A DNA stretch of 64,000 nucleotides from Lachnospiraceae bacterium (GCA_009911195.1 QXWV01000024.1:19877-83876), one strand, 5' to 3'; counted from the first letter of the stretch, positions 17,224-26,913 are shown. Program-made: numbers and translations. Notes: generated by a model not told the origin, from the letters alone.

Positions 17224-18621
17224 TTATTCCAGGTCAATATCCGCTGCCTCCCTGGCCTCAAGCCCGGTTTCCCCGCTGAGCACCTTTGCCAATACATGGG
17301 CTAACGGGTCGCAGGCATTCATGATTTCCTCCACCGTATTAGTCTGTGCCCCCAGTTCAATCAGCATACATTTCGCCCGTAAATGCATATTGTAGCGGTA
17401 TGCTTTCAGATAAATCCTCCTGGCCAGCCCTGGATAATATTCGTTGCAGGCAATTTGTGCCTGAAAGGAAAACGCCAGATTATCGTCCACATAAGGGTTT
17501 TCCAGATAAGAAATATCCCCATTTTTCCTTGTCCTGCTCAGGCCGTTAAAGAACATAAACTGGGCAGTCGGCCGCCCCTGTAGGTTTACCATCAGTTTCC
17601 GGCCCTCCGCCACCGCATCCCGGTGCAAATCAATAACCACTTCAATGGAAGGATGCTCCGCCAATATCTGCTCTATGGCCGGCAACGCATTGGAATAGGC
17701 ATAATCCCTCGCCTCCACATCATACTGGCCGGTATGGTGCAGCACATTGAACCCATATTTTTCCGTGAGTATCTGAGCCAGCCGGTCGCCCGCACCTATA
17801 ATCGTTGTGGACGTATCCCCCTCCACGGAGTCCACAAAGCCTTCCTGGGAATGGGTATGATAAATTAATATTTGCGGCTCTTCCGAATCATGCTGCAACG
17901 CCATATCTTTTCCCAGCAGATTTTCCAGATTCAACTGTTGGTCTGTAATTGAAGTGGTGCTGTCGATGGCATAAAAAGCCGATACGATATCTTCATATTC
18001 CTTCAAACCGCTCCAGTCATATGCGTAGCTTTTCTTCTGCGCCTTCTGGAATTCCTGATTCTGCTCTTCTTTTTCTTCTTCGCCCTCCTCTTCTTCCGTT
18101 TCCTGGACGCTTTCTTCTTCCGCCGCTTCGTTATAGGACTCGTTCTCCTCTCTCATGGCTTTTTCCAAATCCCCATCTATATGGAGGGCATCCTCTTCAT
18201 ATTCCAGCGCCCCTTCTTCCAGCCCTTTCCTGTCCTCGTCCGTTCCTTCTTCCCGTATCAGCATATCAAAAGTATCCTCGTCCTCTATGCTGATTTCCGC
18301 CTGTGCCTGTTCCTCGCTGTATTTGTATATGGGCATCTGCAGCAAAATCACATCCCGCAACAGCCCCGCCGCGTCTTTATGTATGCCTGCCTCCTCTTCC
18401 ATAAAAGCAAAAACAGGCAGATAGGTCCGGTTAATCTGCCCCTGCACCCAGACGGCCGCTTTTCCCCAAAAAGGGCTTTCCCCGGTTTTGTCCTTTGCCG
18501 TAAATGTTGCCGACAAGGCGCAGAAAACTGCCGTTCCTATCAAGGCTGCCATGCAGCCTGTCTTGAATCTATGTTTCCACTTTGTTTTCTTGTCCTTATT
18601 TCCGGAATACAACTGCATCAC
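17224..18621 (-). CDS. spoIIP: Stage II sporulation protein P
   Basis: A 465-residue SpoIIP, the peptidoglycan amidase/endopeptidase that with SpoIID and SpoIIM remodels septal wall during engulfment. One N-terminal membrane helix (about residues 20-42) anchors it. A long Glu-rich linker (about residues 130-205) precedes the catalytic domain, which carries ILIYHTHSQEGF, VVIDLHRDAV and the terminal MLIELGAQTNTVEE, the zinc-amidase signature of the family. It follows gpr by 36 bp on the same strand, the conserved gpr-spoIIP pair of endospore formers. No forespore promoter was identified with confidence. Confidence 0.94.
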   Translation of the reverse strand: MMQLYSGNKDKKTKWKHRFKTGCMAALIGTAVFCALSATFTAKDKTGESPFWGKAAVWVQGQINRTYLPVFAFMEEEAGIHKDAAGLLRDVILLQMPIYKYSEEQAQAEISIEDEDTFDMLIREEGTDEDRKGLEEGALEYEEDALHIDGDLEKAMREENESYNEAAEEESVQETEEEEGEEEKEEQNQEFQKAQKKSYAYDWSGLKEYEDIVSAFYAIDSTTSITDQQLNLENLLGKDMALQHDSEEPQILIYHTHSQEGFVDSVEGDTSTTIIGAGDRLAQILTEKYGFNVLHHTGQYDVEARDYAYSNALPAIEQILAEHPSIEVVIDLHRDAVAEGRKLMVNLQGRPTAQFMFFNGLSRTRKNGDISYLENPYVDDNLAFSFQAQIACNEYYPGLARRIYLKAYRYNMHLRAKCMLIELGAQTNTVEEIMNACDPLAHVLAKVLSGETGLEAREAADIDLE

Positions 18622-18657
18622 CTCTTTGCCTTAGGCAATTATATGCCGGAAATATTT

Positions 18658-19524
18658 TTATAATTCCAATGCCTCGTTAATTGCATCGCAAAGAATGTGG
18701 CTAATCTGCTTAATCTGATAATCCACATCCTTGCTTGTAACATACATATTATTCAATTCCGTCAGGTTCACCGGCGCTTTGTCCGCCAGCGCATCATTTA
18801 CAATTGTGGCCGCATCCACCACGGTAGGAACCCCAATAGCGATTACAGGCACCTCTAAGCTCTCTTCCGTCAGAGCATTCCTGTGGTTGCCCACACCGGA
18901 GCCAGGGTGAATCCCCGTATTGGTAATCTGTATCGTCCGGTTCAGGCGTTTGGTAGACCGGGCCGCCAGTGCGTCCACCACTATGATTATAGTAGGCTTC
19001 GTCTGTTCCACCACCCCTTTTATAATTTCTGCGCTCTCCATCCCTGTTTTCGCCATCACCCCGGGAACAATGCTGCTTACCATATTCATACGGGATTTAT
19101 TATAAGCCGCCTTTCCATATTCTTTCACCACATGCCTTGTAATCAGCAAATTGTCCGCTACATTCGGGCCAAGGGCATCCGCCGTTACATCCCGGTTTCC
19201 AAGGCCGACAATAAGCACCGATTGCTCTTTTTCCGCATTGGGGATAATACTCTTTAACTGCCTTGCCAGTTCCGAAGAAATTTCCTGATGATAGTCTTCC
19301 TCCGGCTCCACCATCCCTGGCGCTTCCAGCGTTACATATGTGCCCATAGGCTTCCCCATGGCTTTTGCACCGTTTTTCGTTTCAATCATTACCTTCGTAA
19401 CTCTGATTTCATTTTCTTCGTCATAGCTTTCTTCCACTCTGACGCCCCGGATTCCCTCTTCTGATTCTTTGATGCTTTCCTTTGCCTCTAAGGCCAAATC
19501 CGTCCTTACCTGAAAACAACTCAT
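18658..19524 (-). CDS. gpr: GPR germination endopeptidase
   Basis: A 288-residue aspartic-type protease that degrades small acid-soluble spore proteins at germination. The N terminus contains the autoprocessing-like site VRTDLALEA (about residues 6-14), typical of the zymogen. Core motifs include VLIVGLGNRDVTADALGP, NMVSSIVPGVMAKTGM, IIVVDALAARS and NTGIHPGSGVGNHR. The ATG at 19524 has GGGAG just upstream. It is divergent from rpsT, a common arrangement in clostridia, and is probably cotranscribed with spoIIP in the forespore. Confidence 0.95.
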   Translation of the reverse strand: MSCFQVRTDLALEAKESIKESEEGIRGVRVEESYDEENEIRVTKVMIETKNGAKAMGKPMGTYVTLEAPGMVEPEEDYHQEISSELARQLKSIIPNAEKEQSVLIVGLGNRDVTADALGPNVADNLLITRHVVKEYGKAAYNKSRMNMVSSIVPGVMAKTGMESAEIIKGVVEQTKPTIIIVVDALAARSTKRLNRTIQITNTGIHPGSGVGNHRNALTEESLEVPVIAIGVPTVVDAATIVNDALADKAPVNLTELNNMYVTSKDVDYQIKQISHILCDAINEALEL

Positions 19525-19632
19525 CTGTCCGCTCCCAAACCTTTTCTTTGTTTAATTTATGCAGGCTCAAAATTGATTGCCCCAAAAAACTTCCATAAGC
19601 CCTATTTTTTACAGAAATGAGCAAAATATGTA

Positions 19633-19661
19633 TTGACATTCGGAAAGTCTTACTCTACAAT
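19633..19661 (+). promoter_or_regulatory. Sigma-A promoter of rpsT
   Basis: TTGACA (19633-19638), 17 bp, TACAAT (19656-19661). It lies about 95 bp before the rpsT start; the leader between them has no recognised fold. Confidence 0.8.
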
Positions 19662-19755
19662 AATATGCGTATGTTTGCATTAAAACGTCCGTGTCCGCAT
19701 TTAATGAAACATTTCCAAAAAACCAAAGGATTAATCATAATAGGAGGTGTGAGTC

Positions 19756-20019
19756 TTGGCTAACATCAAATCTGCAAAAAAGAGGATTTTAGTAAACAGA
19801 ACCAAAGCCGCAAGGAATAAATCCATCAAATCCGGCGTAAAGACAGCGGTTAAGAAAGTACGCGTTGCAATTGAAGCAAACGATAAGCCCGCTGCAGACG
19901 CTGCATTGCTGGCAGCTACTTCTGCGATTGATAAGGCGGCTAAAAGGGGCGTATATCATAAGAATACGGCTTCCAGAAAAGTATCCCGTCTTGCTCAGGC
20001 TGTAAATCAGATGGCTTAG
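19756..20019 (+). CDS. rpsT: 30S ribosomal protein S20
   Basis: An 87-residue, highly basic S20. The opening ANIKSAKKRILVNRTKAARN and the ending NTASRKVSRLAQAVN are typical. It binds 16S rRNA early in 30S assembly. The start codon is TTG at 19756, set by AGGAGGTG at 19742-19749 and by homology of the N terminus. Monocistronic: own promoter and a terminator directly after. Confidence 0.97.
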   Translation: MANIKSAKKRILVNRTKAARNKSIKSGVKTAVKKVRVAIEANDKPAADAALLAATSAIDKAAKRGVYHKNTASRKVSRLAQAVNQMA

Positions 20020-20058
20020 GTTTGAGATAGATAGAAAAATATTTACGGAATTGTCAGG

Positions 20059-20091
20059 AAACCTCCCATACCGTCATGTGGGGGGTTTTTT
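20059..20091 (+). terminator. Rho-independent terminator of rpsT
   Basis: Stem AAACCTCCC pairing with GGGGGGTTT, followed by a T-run, 40 bp after the rpsT stop codon. Confidence 0.8.
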
Positions 20092-20127
20092 ATGCACACG
20101 GGTGTCCAAATGAAATGTATTTTTCTA

Positions 20128-20156
20128 TTGACATTTATTGATTTTGAGACTATAAC
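20128..20156 (+). promoter_or_regulatory. Sigma-A promoter of the antiporter gene
   Basis: TTGACA (20128-20133), a 17-bp spacer and TATAAC (20151-20156), about 65 bp before the start codon. Confidence 0.75.
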
Positions 20157-20221
20157 TATTTGTGGAATGTGGGTCTGTTTATAAAATATACTATTACATG
20201 AAGTTATATAGGGAGGTAATT

Positions 20222-21415
20222 ATGGAATCATACGAAGTATTAAGGGACCTTGCTATCATCCTGCTCTTTGCGAAATGCCTTGGTATCCTTGCCAGGAAAT
20301 TCAAAGCACCACAAGTGGTAGGGCAGATTATTGCCGGGCTTCTTGTAGGCCCCTGCCTGTTGGGATGGATTACCCAGACTGATTTTATTACGGAAATGGC
20401 AGAGGTTGGCGTAATTATATTAATGTTTTCTGTAGGGCTGGAATCTGACTTGAAGGAACTGATTAAAACAGGGCCAGTTGCTTTCCTGATAGCTTGTGCT
20501 GGCGTATTTATTCCGTTGGTATGCGGTGCCCTTCTTTATATGGGCTTTTATGGGATTGCCCCCTGGGGGAGCGAAAATTTTTATAAAGCGGTATTTATGG
20601 GAACGATTATGACCGCAACCAGCGTGAGCATTACTGTGGCCTCTTTGCAGGAATTGGGGAAAATCAAGAGCAAAGTAGGCACTACTATTGTCAGTGCCGC
20701 TATTATCGACGATGTTATCGGCATTATTGTCCTTACTTTTGTCATTGGATTTAAAAACCCGGATTCAAATCCGGGAATGGTTGTTATAAAAACAATTGCT
20801 TTTTTCGCTGTAGCTATCGTTGGCGGTTTTATTGTTTATAAGATATTCCTTACGCTGGATAAACGGTATCCGCATACAAGGCGGATTCCTATCGTCAGCG
20901 TAGCCTTCTGCTTCGCACTGTCCTATATAGCAGAAAAGTATTTCGGCATTGCCGATATCACCGGCGCATATGTGGCCGGCGTTGTATTATGCAACCTAAG
21001 CGATAATGAATACATAGAGCGGAAAGTAGACGTAAGCTCCTATATGTTTTTCGGGCCTATTTTCTTTGCCAGCATCGGCCTTAAGACATCTTTTGACAGC
21101 ATGAACGGCAAGCTGATTGCGTTCTGCATTGCTTTTGTTATTGTTGCACTGCTGGCTAAGGTCCTCGGCTGCGGCCTGGTCGGCAAACTATGTAAATACA
21201 GCGCCGCGGACTCCCTGAAAATCGGCGTAGGGATGATGACAAGGGGGGAAGTAGCCCTTATTGTAGCCCAAAAAGGACTTGCTGCAGGGCTTTTGACGGC
21301 AGATTACTTTACGGCGGTTATTTTATTAATCCTGGCATCTTCCATTTTAACACCGATTATCCTGAAACTTCTTTATGCACAGGATGGGAAAAAGGCGGCT
21401 GCAACAGCACCTTAA
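20222..21415 (+). CDS. CPA2-family cation:proton antiporter
   Basis: A 397-residue integral membrane protein with about 12 hydrophobic segments and no C-terminal RCK/TrkA domain. Motifs: PQVVGQIIAGLLVGP in helix 1-2, VGVIILMFSVGLE, and AAIIDDVIGIIVL with the acidic pair that carries ions in this superfamily. MMTRGEVALIVAQKG lies near the end. It probably exchanges Na+ or K+ for protons across the cytoplasmic membrane; the ion cannot be told from sequence. The start at 20222 follows GGGAGG; an in-frame ATG at 20162 overlaps the promoter region. Confidence 0.88.
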   Translation: MESYEVLRDLAIILLFAKCLGILARKFKAPQVVGQIIAGLLVGPCLLGWITQTDFITEMAEVGVIILMFSVGLESDLKELIKTGPVAFLIACAGVFIPLVCGALLYMGFYGIAPWGSENFYKAVFMGTIMTATSVSITVASLQELGKIKSKVGTTIVSAAIIDDVIGIIVLTFVIGFKNPDSNPGMVVIKTIAFFAVAIVGGFIVYKIFLTLDKRYPHTRRIPIVSVAFCFALSYIAEKYFGIADITGAYVAGVVLCNLSDNEYIERKVDVSSYMFFGPIFFASIGLKTSFDSMNGKLIAFCIAFVIVALLAKVLGCGLVGKLCKYSAADSLKIGVGMMTRGEVALIVAQKGLAAGLLTADYFTAVILLILASSILTPIILKLLYAQDGKKAAATAP

Positions 21416-21520
21416 GGCCATTTGACCAGCATCATCGGATGTAACTTTCTAAGGCTCCGTTGCTTGCAACAGAGCCTTTCATTAACAAAATTTTTCATTC
21501 CATCAAGCTGATTTAATGCA

Positions 21521-22387
21521 TCATCTGCTACGGCCACCGCCACCATGATGGCCGCCATGGCTTGCCCCGCCGCTTCTACCGCTACTTCTACCACTACCGG
21601 TATTTCTCGGTATGTGCCTCCTGGTCACACTTTTATTGAGAAAAATATCTTCCCTGTTGTACAACTGCGGCTTCCCTTTTATATAAGTGCTGACCGATAC
21701 CGTCTTTTTCCCTTTCTTATAACTCCAATGGATGATGACAAAGATAACCATAGAAGCAACGGCTACCGGAAGCGGAAAGGAACGAGGCAGCCGGAAGGAA
21801 ACCATGCCGCCACCCATCATATCATGCCCAAAACCGTTGACATATGCCTCATACGCCTTATAGGGGCTTTCTTCTATATAACGGTATACATCATCCAACA
21901 AACGGTTTACCATGGCATCCGTATACTTCGTTTCCGCCCTGCCAACAGTACAGAGCCAGGTATATATCCTCCCATCGTCTTCCCTGAACCAGTTATCCAC
22001 GAGAATCACCCCATCACCAATGGGCTTGTCATAGCCAAAGGCATTGGAATCATAGAATTCCTCGGCAAAAACCCGGACAAATTCCCTGTAAGGAACATGC
22101 TCTTCCCGTTCCCTGGCATATTCCTTTAGCGATTCATTTAGTGTAACGAGAACAATATCACAGCCGGTCTGCTTCTCCCTTTCGGCAATCAGTTCCCTCA
22201 GCTTCCCTTCTTCCTTTTCCGAAAGTACGTCTCCATAGTCAAAAACCCTCTCCTTTGTCAGGCATTCCCCGTTTTCCCGTTCTTTCCCCCCTGCTGCGCT
22301 GCGAGCCATGAGAAGCCCTATGTATACGGCCGCCAGGATGCCTATTGCCACAAACGGCCATTTAAAATAGTGCAAATACTGCTTCAT
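21521..22387 (-). CDS. TPM-domain membrane protein (YdjH-like)
   Basis: A 288-residue protein: N-terminal membrane helix (KWPFVAIGILAAVYIGLLM), an extracytoplasmic TPM domain (VFDYGDVLSEKEEGKLRELI, then CDIVLVTL and GDGVILVDN), a second helix (about residues 200-218), and a Gly/Ser/His-rich tail ending GGGGRSR. TPM proteins are linked to photosystem II repair in plants and to envelope stress functions in bacteria. It lies directly after a zinc-ribbon protein gene, a pairing known from the Bacillus ydjG-ydjH locus. The start could also be 22399 or 22432, which overlap the upstream gene. Confidence 0.8.
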   Translation of the reverse strand: MKQYLHYFKWPFVAIGILAAVYIGLLMARSAAGGKERENGECLTKERVFDYGDVLSEKEEGKLRELIAEREKQTGCDIVLVTLNESLKEYAREREEHVPYREFVRVFAEEFYDSNAFGYDKPIGDGVILVDNWFREDDGRIYTWLCTVGRAETKYTDAMVNRLLDDVYRYIEESPYKAYEAYVNGFGHDMMGGGMVSFRLPRSFPLPVAVASMVIFVIIHWSYKKGKKTVSVSTYIKGKPQLYNREDIFLNKSVTRRHIPRNTGSGRSSGRSGGASHGGHHGGGGRSR

Positions 22388-22409
22388 CGTAATATCCATT
22401 CCCTTTCTG

Positions 22410-23393
22410 TTAAAGAAGTTCCAATATGCCAATTAATATGGATAATGCCATCCAAACCGCCGCAAATACAGTTCCCCCATAGGACAAGACCTTTTTCTTC
22501 GATACCGGGGTGGCGCCGATAATCTTGCCTGTCTGCCCATTGACGTAAAAAGGGTACTCAGTCTCCCGATATTTATAAATGTAGCACCATACCGGAAGAA
22601 GGGTGTAATGGGTCGCTTTTGTGTCAAGCTTTATATTTTTCTGCTCCGGAACGAGCGTTGTATACCCCGCCATCGTTTCCTGCAACAAACATTCCGCATC
22701 CTTCTCCGCCTTCTGATGCGCACGCCCTTCCAGCTCGGCAGCATTTTGGTTATAAATTTCCCCGTAGAAGCCGGACATGTATTTTTCCTGAAAATCCTCC
22801 AGCCCTTTATAGTCATACGGCTCCATCAAATCCATCACATCATCGGGCATTTCAATAGACGCATCCACAGGCACTTTTTGAAAATCCATCCCCATTTTGC
22901 GCACCACCCGGTAATAGGATGTTTCCGTATATTCCGTATCGCCTCCGGTCCACACCCGGACTTTTGTCCCTCGTCCTATGTAAGTGCAATCCGCCCCATA
23001 ATCATACATCCAGAAAGGAACGTACATCCCTTTCATTTCCTTTAGGGTGGACTCCTCCAGGAAAGTGTCCGGCGTAAATACCCTGCTTTTAAATTCCTTT
23101 TTCAGCAGTTCCACCGCCTGACTCTTCCCTATCCGAAAAGGCAGAACCAGACCCGGCCGGTATGCCCCGCTTACCCTTTCATCTATAATAATATAGCTTC
23201 CACAATATTCGCACTTATAGGTGGAATTGTAATCTTTTAATTCCAGCGGCGCGCCGCAATTGACACATATTGTTTTCTCTTCAGAGACTTCTTTTTCCCC
23301 ACTATTCACTCCATCGCAGTGGGGGCAGTACATATCACCTTTTTCCGGGCTGTATACCACATTGCCGCCGCAGTTTTTACATCGAAATAACAT
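22410..23393 (-). CDS. TFIIB-type zinc-ribbon protein (YdjG-like)
   Basis: A 327-residue protein with two N-terminal zinc ribbons: CKNCGGNVVY with CPHC, and CVNCGAPLEL with CEYCGSY (within residues 1-70). A middle domain of about 200 residues (YVPFWMYDY, LLPVWCYIYKY) and a C-terminal membrane helix (AAVWMALSILIGILELL) follow. Homologues are often annotated as zinc-ribbon or phage-replication-like proteins without proven function. It is adjacent to the TPM gene; the SPFH partner that completes this module in Bacillus is at 59818-61164 here. Confidence 0.8.
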   Translation of the reverse strand: MLFRCKNCGGNVVYSPEKGDMYCPHCDGVNSGEKEVSEEKTICVNCGAPLELKDYNSTYKCEYCGSYIIIDERVSGAYRPGLVLPFRIGKSQAVELLKKEFKSRVFTPDTFLEESTLKEMKGMYVPFWMYDYGADCTYIGRGTKVRVWTGGDTEYTETSYYRVVRKMGMDFQKVPVDASIEMPDDVMDLMEPYDYKGLEDFQEKYMSGFYGEIYNQNAAELEGRAHQKAEKDAECLLQETMAGYTTLVPEQKNIKLDTKATHYTLLPVWCYIYKYRETEYPFYVNGQTGKIIGATPVSKKKVLSYGGTVFAAVWMALSILIGILELL

Positions 23394-23408
23394 GGTTTGG
23401 TTTCCTTT

Positions 23409-24494
23409 CTATGGGGTTTTGGCCTTTCCCGCATATACAAATTCCCGCTGGATGACATAGCTTAGGAAAAAGAGCAGGATGTCCACCGGCATTTTAACCA
23501 GCACTTCCAGACCTCCGAATAGGGGGTATAATTTGCCTACCAGGAAGGCGCTTAATGACATTTGTACCGCCGCCAGCAGCACATACCGGGGTAAAGTGGT
23601 TTTTACCGGGCTGTCGCTTTGAAAGACTACTTTTAAATTCATTAAATAATTATACAATGCAGAAAGGATTCTGGCAAATACTGTAGCTACCGTTATATAG
23701 GTTATACTCCCCCACCTCATATCCTTAAGCAGCAGGCAGAATAGGGAAAATAATGCCAGGTCTACTACACTGGAGGATAAGGAGGAAAACAGGAATTTTC
23801 CGAAAATCATATATATTTTAACAGAGTCTTTAATAGGGTTAAAATGGCTTGTTTCATTTTTCGCTATATAGATTGTACGAATCGGCACTTCCACAATGGG
23901 GATTTGCCTGGCCTTTGTTTCCAGGAGCATATTAGTTTCAAATTCAAAGCGTTCCCCCTTCACCATGAGGAGCATTTCCATGAAAGATGCGGAAATACCC
24001 CTCAGCCCTGTCTGTGTGTCCGAAACAGTGATGCCCGTCAGATATTTCATTACCGCCCTTGTACATTTGTTGCCAAACTCCGAACGGGTTGGCACTTCTT
24101 CCCCTTCAAAGCATCGGCAGCCCAAAATCAATGCTTCCGGGTGAGCCAGCATGGCATCCACACAGGCCAGGATACATTCCGGCGAGTGCTGCCCGTCCGA
24201 ATCGGCCGTAATTACGCCCGGCATATTTCCAAATGTTCCAAGGCAATAGTTAAAAGCAGTCTTCAGCGCCCTTCCTTTTCCCTGATTTACCGCATGATGG
24301 AGCACATGGCAACCATAGAGGTTCTCTGCCTCCTGGAAAAAATGCCCGTATTCCCCACCGCTTCCATCATCCACCAGAACAATATTCCGAAATCCCACAG
24401 CCTTTAACTCCTTCAATAAAGCGGGCAATTTTTCATCCGGTTCATAAGAAGGAATCACCACCGGCACTTCCCATCTGATTTCTGTCTGCTCCAT
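23409..24494 (-). CDS. GT2 glycosyltransferase fused to a GtrA-like membrane domain
   Basis: A 361-residue protein. The N-terminal GT-A domain shows VVIPSYEPDEKLPALL, VLVDDGSGG and TADSDGQHSPE (DxD-like metal site), then GLRGISASF; it resembles dolichyl-phosphate mannose synthase-type enzymes using undecaprenyl phosphate. The C-terminal 120 residues form four membrane helices of GtrA type (FLFSSLSSSVVDLALFSLF onward). Predicted role: loading a sugar onto a lipid carrier and presenting it to an external transferase. Start at MEQTEIRWEVP; the longer frame upstream is low-complexity read-through. It follows a large polytopic membrane protein that could be the partner transferase. Confidence 0.85.
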   Translation of the reverse strand: MEQTEIRWEVPVVIPSYEPDEKLPALLKELKAVGFRNIVLVDDGSGGEYGHFFQEAENLYGCHVLHHAVNQGKGRALKTAFNYCLGTFGNMPGVITADSDGQHSPECILACVDAMLAHPEALILGCRCFEGEEVPTRSEFGNKCTRAVMKYLTGITVSDTQTGLRGISASFMEMLLMVKGERFEFETNMLLETKARQIPIVEVPIRTIYIAKNETSHFNPIKDSVKIYMIFGKFLFSSLSSSVVDLALFSLFCLLLKDMRWGSITYITVATVFARILSALYNYLMNLKVVFQSDSPVKTTLPRYVLLAAVQMSLSAFLVGKLYPLFGGLEVLVKMPVDILLFFLSYVIQREFVYAGKAKTP

Positions 24495-24576
24495 AATAAA
24501 GCTTGTGTCCTTTCTGCCAAATATACTACTTTTGCGTTCATTTGCATTAGTATCTGGCCAAATCCCTTTACCCGTG

Positions 24577-26490
24577 CTAGTTTTCCACCTGGTACAGGCG
24601 GTTATATCCATTCTCCACCTGGTACAGGCATCCATACCCATCCCCCACCTGATACAGGCAGCCGTACCGGAATTCCCCTTCCGGCAGCAGCCCCCCGAAA
24701 AGTTCTTCCTTATCCCCTGCAATTTCATCCACATAAAGGAACTCGGCATGGGCATCCCTCAATGCATTTATGACATCCTGCCCCGTCCATGAAGAAGCAT
24801 CTATATTTCCATGCATTACCGGAACGGGAGACGCTTCAAACCCTAAATACGTATTCCTTACCCAGCTTATATCGGAAATATCCCTTAAATAGAGCACCCT
24901 TCCCAAGGCTTCGCCGCGTCCTGCTTCTACTGCCGCCAAAAAATCTTTCCCTTGTCCGTCAATAATAGCATCCCTTTCCGCCATTATTTCATCTATTCCA
25001 CTCCTATAACCATACAATGCCCTATAACCGCTTCCATAATCTGCTGTTAGAAAAACGAACAGCATACAAAGCACCAAACCAATTCTATTCCGGCACTCTT
25101 CCAGAACATAAAACGCCAGCAGATACAATCCCCCAATGGCAAAGGGGGCTCCATACCTTTCAATGGAAGATACCATTCCAAAAGGCTCCAAATACTGGGT
25201 TTCTACCACAAATATGGTCAAATGGCTTACCAGGTTAATCCCATAAAAAGCAATCCCTGTCACCGCCAAAAATCCCCCCGTATACCCCGCCACCCTTTTA
25301 TCCAGCAAATGGTATTTATACAACAAAAAAACAAAAAGAAGCAATAATAAATATAAGCTTAGAGGGCTTAAATCCACCGCAATCGTATTCCATCGGTGAA
25401 GCGGCCATTTCACAAATGCTTCTGCAAATGCCTTTACCATCCCATCATGATAGTCCGGGATATTCATCCCTCCTGTAGCCATTTGTATAGCCGTTCCCGT
25501 AAGCTTGGCCACTCTCCGGTTCATAAGGCAAAAGCCCAGCCAGGAGATTTCCGTCAACACCGGAAACAGCGTCATTATGAAAAGCGCACGCCTGTCCTTC
25601 CTTTTTTCCCATTTCTCCATATCGTCCATTTTATGCCTCAGAAAATGATAACCGTAGGCGAACAGCAGCCCGAAAGCCACCCAGATAAATCCTGTATTTT
25701 TTATTAGCATAAGAACCATCAGGAGCAATGCCTGACGGATATAGTAGAATGGCTGTCCATGCCTTTTCCAGTCCGCAACGGCCGCCAAAAAGTTCCCGTA
25801 CACAAGCGCCATAGTCAAATCCGCGCAGCATCCATCGCACCAGAATACCTCCGCTACCGATGGAAACAGCCAAAGGGCTATTGCCGCTGCTGCCATCGTC
25901 AGAATATTTCTTCTTTTCATCCGCCTAAGCAGAGGGAACAAAAAGGACAGATTCATAAAATAATATCCGGCAAACATTAGCCCTTCTTTAAATCCCCCTG
26001 GGGAAAAATGAAGAAACCACCATTTCACCATCTGGGTGCCTGGAGGATAATCCCCGAATTCCGCCGCCACATTACCATACCGCCCTGCAAAGCCGTCCAG
26101 ATAAAAAAGAGCCTTCACATCCGTTGCCCAAAAGTTATAATCATCCCACCAGCTTACCGTTTTGGCACTTACACATGCTGTAACAATAACTGCCATAGCA
26201 AGGGCTGTGAGGGAGCTGGCGCTTAGCAGTTCCCGCCTGATAAAACGCAGCATATTCCTGCCATTGGCTTTCGATTTCTTATATACAATGATGGCATATA
26301 CCGCCGCTGCTGCCACTACTGCCACCGCCACATAATCGGAGAAGGACAGTATTCTGAAAAAAGAAAGCACATAAAGAAAAAGGACAAGAACAGAACACCC
26401 CACAGGGAAAGCTTCCACAAGGCAAATTCTGAACTTCCAGGAAATACACAATATTAAAATAAGAAATGCCGCTATATGAAAAAGAAACAT
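24577..26490 (-). CDS. Polytopic membrane protein, probable GT-C-type glycosyltransferase
   Basis: A 637-residue protein with at least 10 hydrophobic segments. After the second or third segment comes TVSWWDDYNFWATDVKAL with an acidic pair in the first large external loop, the arrangement of GT-C enzymes that use lipid-linked sugars. A soluble C-terminal part of about 130 residues ends in three copies of a ten-residue repeat (YGCLYQVENG type). The neighbouring GT2-GtrA gene would supply the lipid-linked donor. Family assignment rests on topology and context, not on a full motif match. Confidence 0.7.
   Translation of the reverse strand: MFLFHIAAFLILILCISWKFRICLVEAFPVGCSVLVLFLYVLSFFRILSFSDYVAVAVVAAAAVYAIIVYKKSKANGRNMLRFIRRELLSASSLTALAMAVIVTACVSAKTVSWWDDYNFWATDVKALFYLDGFAGRYGNVAAEFGDYPPGTQMVKWWFLHFSPGGFKEGLMFAGYYFMNLSFLFPLLRRMKRRNILTMAAAAIALWLFPSVAEVFWCDGCCADLTMALVYGNFLAAVADWKRHGQPFYYIRQALLLMVLMLIKNTGFIWVAFGLLFAYGYHFLRHKMDDMEKWEKRKDRRALFIMTLFPVLTEISWLGFCLMNRRVAKLTGTAIQMATGGMNIPDYHDGMVKAFAEAFVKWPLHRWNTIAVDLSPLSLYLLLLLFVFLLYKYHLLDKRVAGYTGGFLAVTGIAFYGINLVSHLTIFVVETQYLEPFGMVSSIERYGAPFAIGGLYLLAFYVLEECRNRIGLVLCMLFVFLTADYGSGYRALYGYRSGIDEIMAERDAIIDGQGKDFLAAVEAGRGEALGRVLYLRDISDISWVRNTYLGFEASPVPVMHGNIDASSWTGQDVINALRDAHAEFLYVDEIAGDKEELFGGLLPEGEFRYGCLYQVGDGYGCLYQVENGYNRLYQVEN
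24585..24674 (-). repeat. Three tandem 30-bp coding repeats
   Basis: Each unit contains CCACCTGGTACAGGC (plus strand) and encodes LYQVENG-like residues at the very C terminus of the polytopic membrane protein. The in-frame period is 30 bp, with one to eight changes between units. Confidence 0.85.
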
Positions 26491-26541
26491 TTTTTCCTCA
26501 TTTCTGTACGTTTTATTATAAATAATCTAGTTTGTAGATGG

Positions 26542-26913
26542 CTACCGCACCACAAATTTACGTTCACCTTCCACTGGCGGGATGACGTCTTCCTCTATCC
26601 TCTCAATGGAAATAAATTTCCCACTGTTTAGCATCTGCAAAAGCCTGTGAATCTGGCGTTCTGGCCCCTGGGCTTCCATTTCCACGCTCCCATCCCATTC
26701 ATTCCTCACCCATCCGGTCACCCCCAGCTCCAGCGCGCAATAGCGTGCGCTGTAACGGAATCCCACTCCCTGTACTTGACCGTATATTTTCATATGCTTA
26801 CGAATAATATTATCTTCACCTATTATTGTATTCTGCTTTATTTCCTGTTTTATATCCTGCCCTATTTCATTTTTTGTAACGTTTGTTTTTGTTTTGAACA
26901 GACCTTTAAACAT
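26542..26913 (-). CDS. acyP: Acylphosphatase with N-terminal extension
   Basis: 123 residues. The acylphosphatase domain starts near residue 41 (MKIYGQVQGVGFRYSAR); the Arg in GFRYSA and the Asn in GWVRNEWDG are the catalytic pair. The enzyme hydrolyses acyl phosphates in the cytosol. The 40-residue polar extension is not usual for the family, but the ATG at 26913 has a strong AAGGGAG ribosome site, whereas the inner Met at residue 41 has none nearby. It starts 11 bp after an 85-residue hypothetical gene, likely one transcript. Confidence 0.88.
   Translation of the reverse strand: MFKGLFKTKTNVTKNEIGQDIKQEIKQNTIIGEDNIIRKHMKIYGQVQGVGFRYSARYCALELGVTGWVRNEWDGSVEMEAQGPERQIHRLLQMLNSGKFISIERIEEDVIPPVEGERKFVVR

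Noticed and set aside
19525..19632. Forespore (sigma-G) promoter before gpr
   Set aside because: Expected by function, but no pair of boxes with the right spacing could be identified with confidence.
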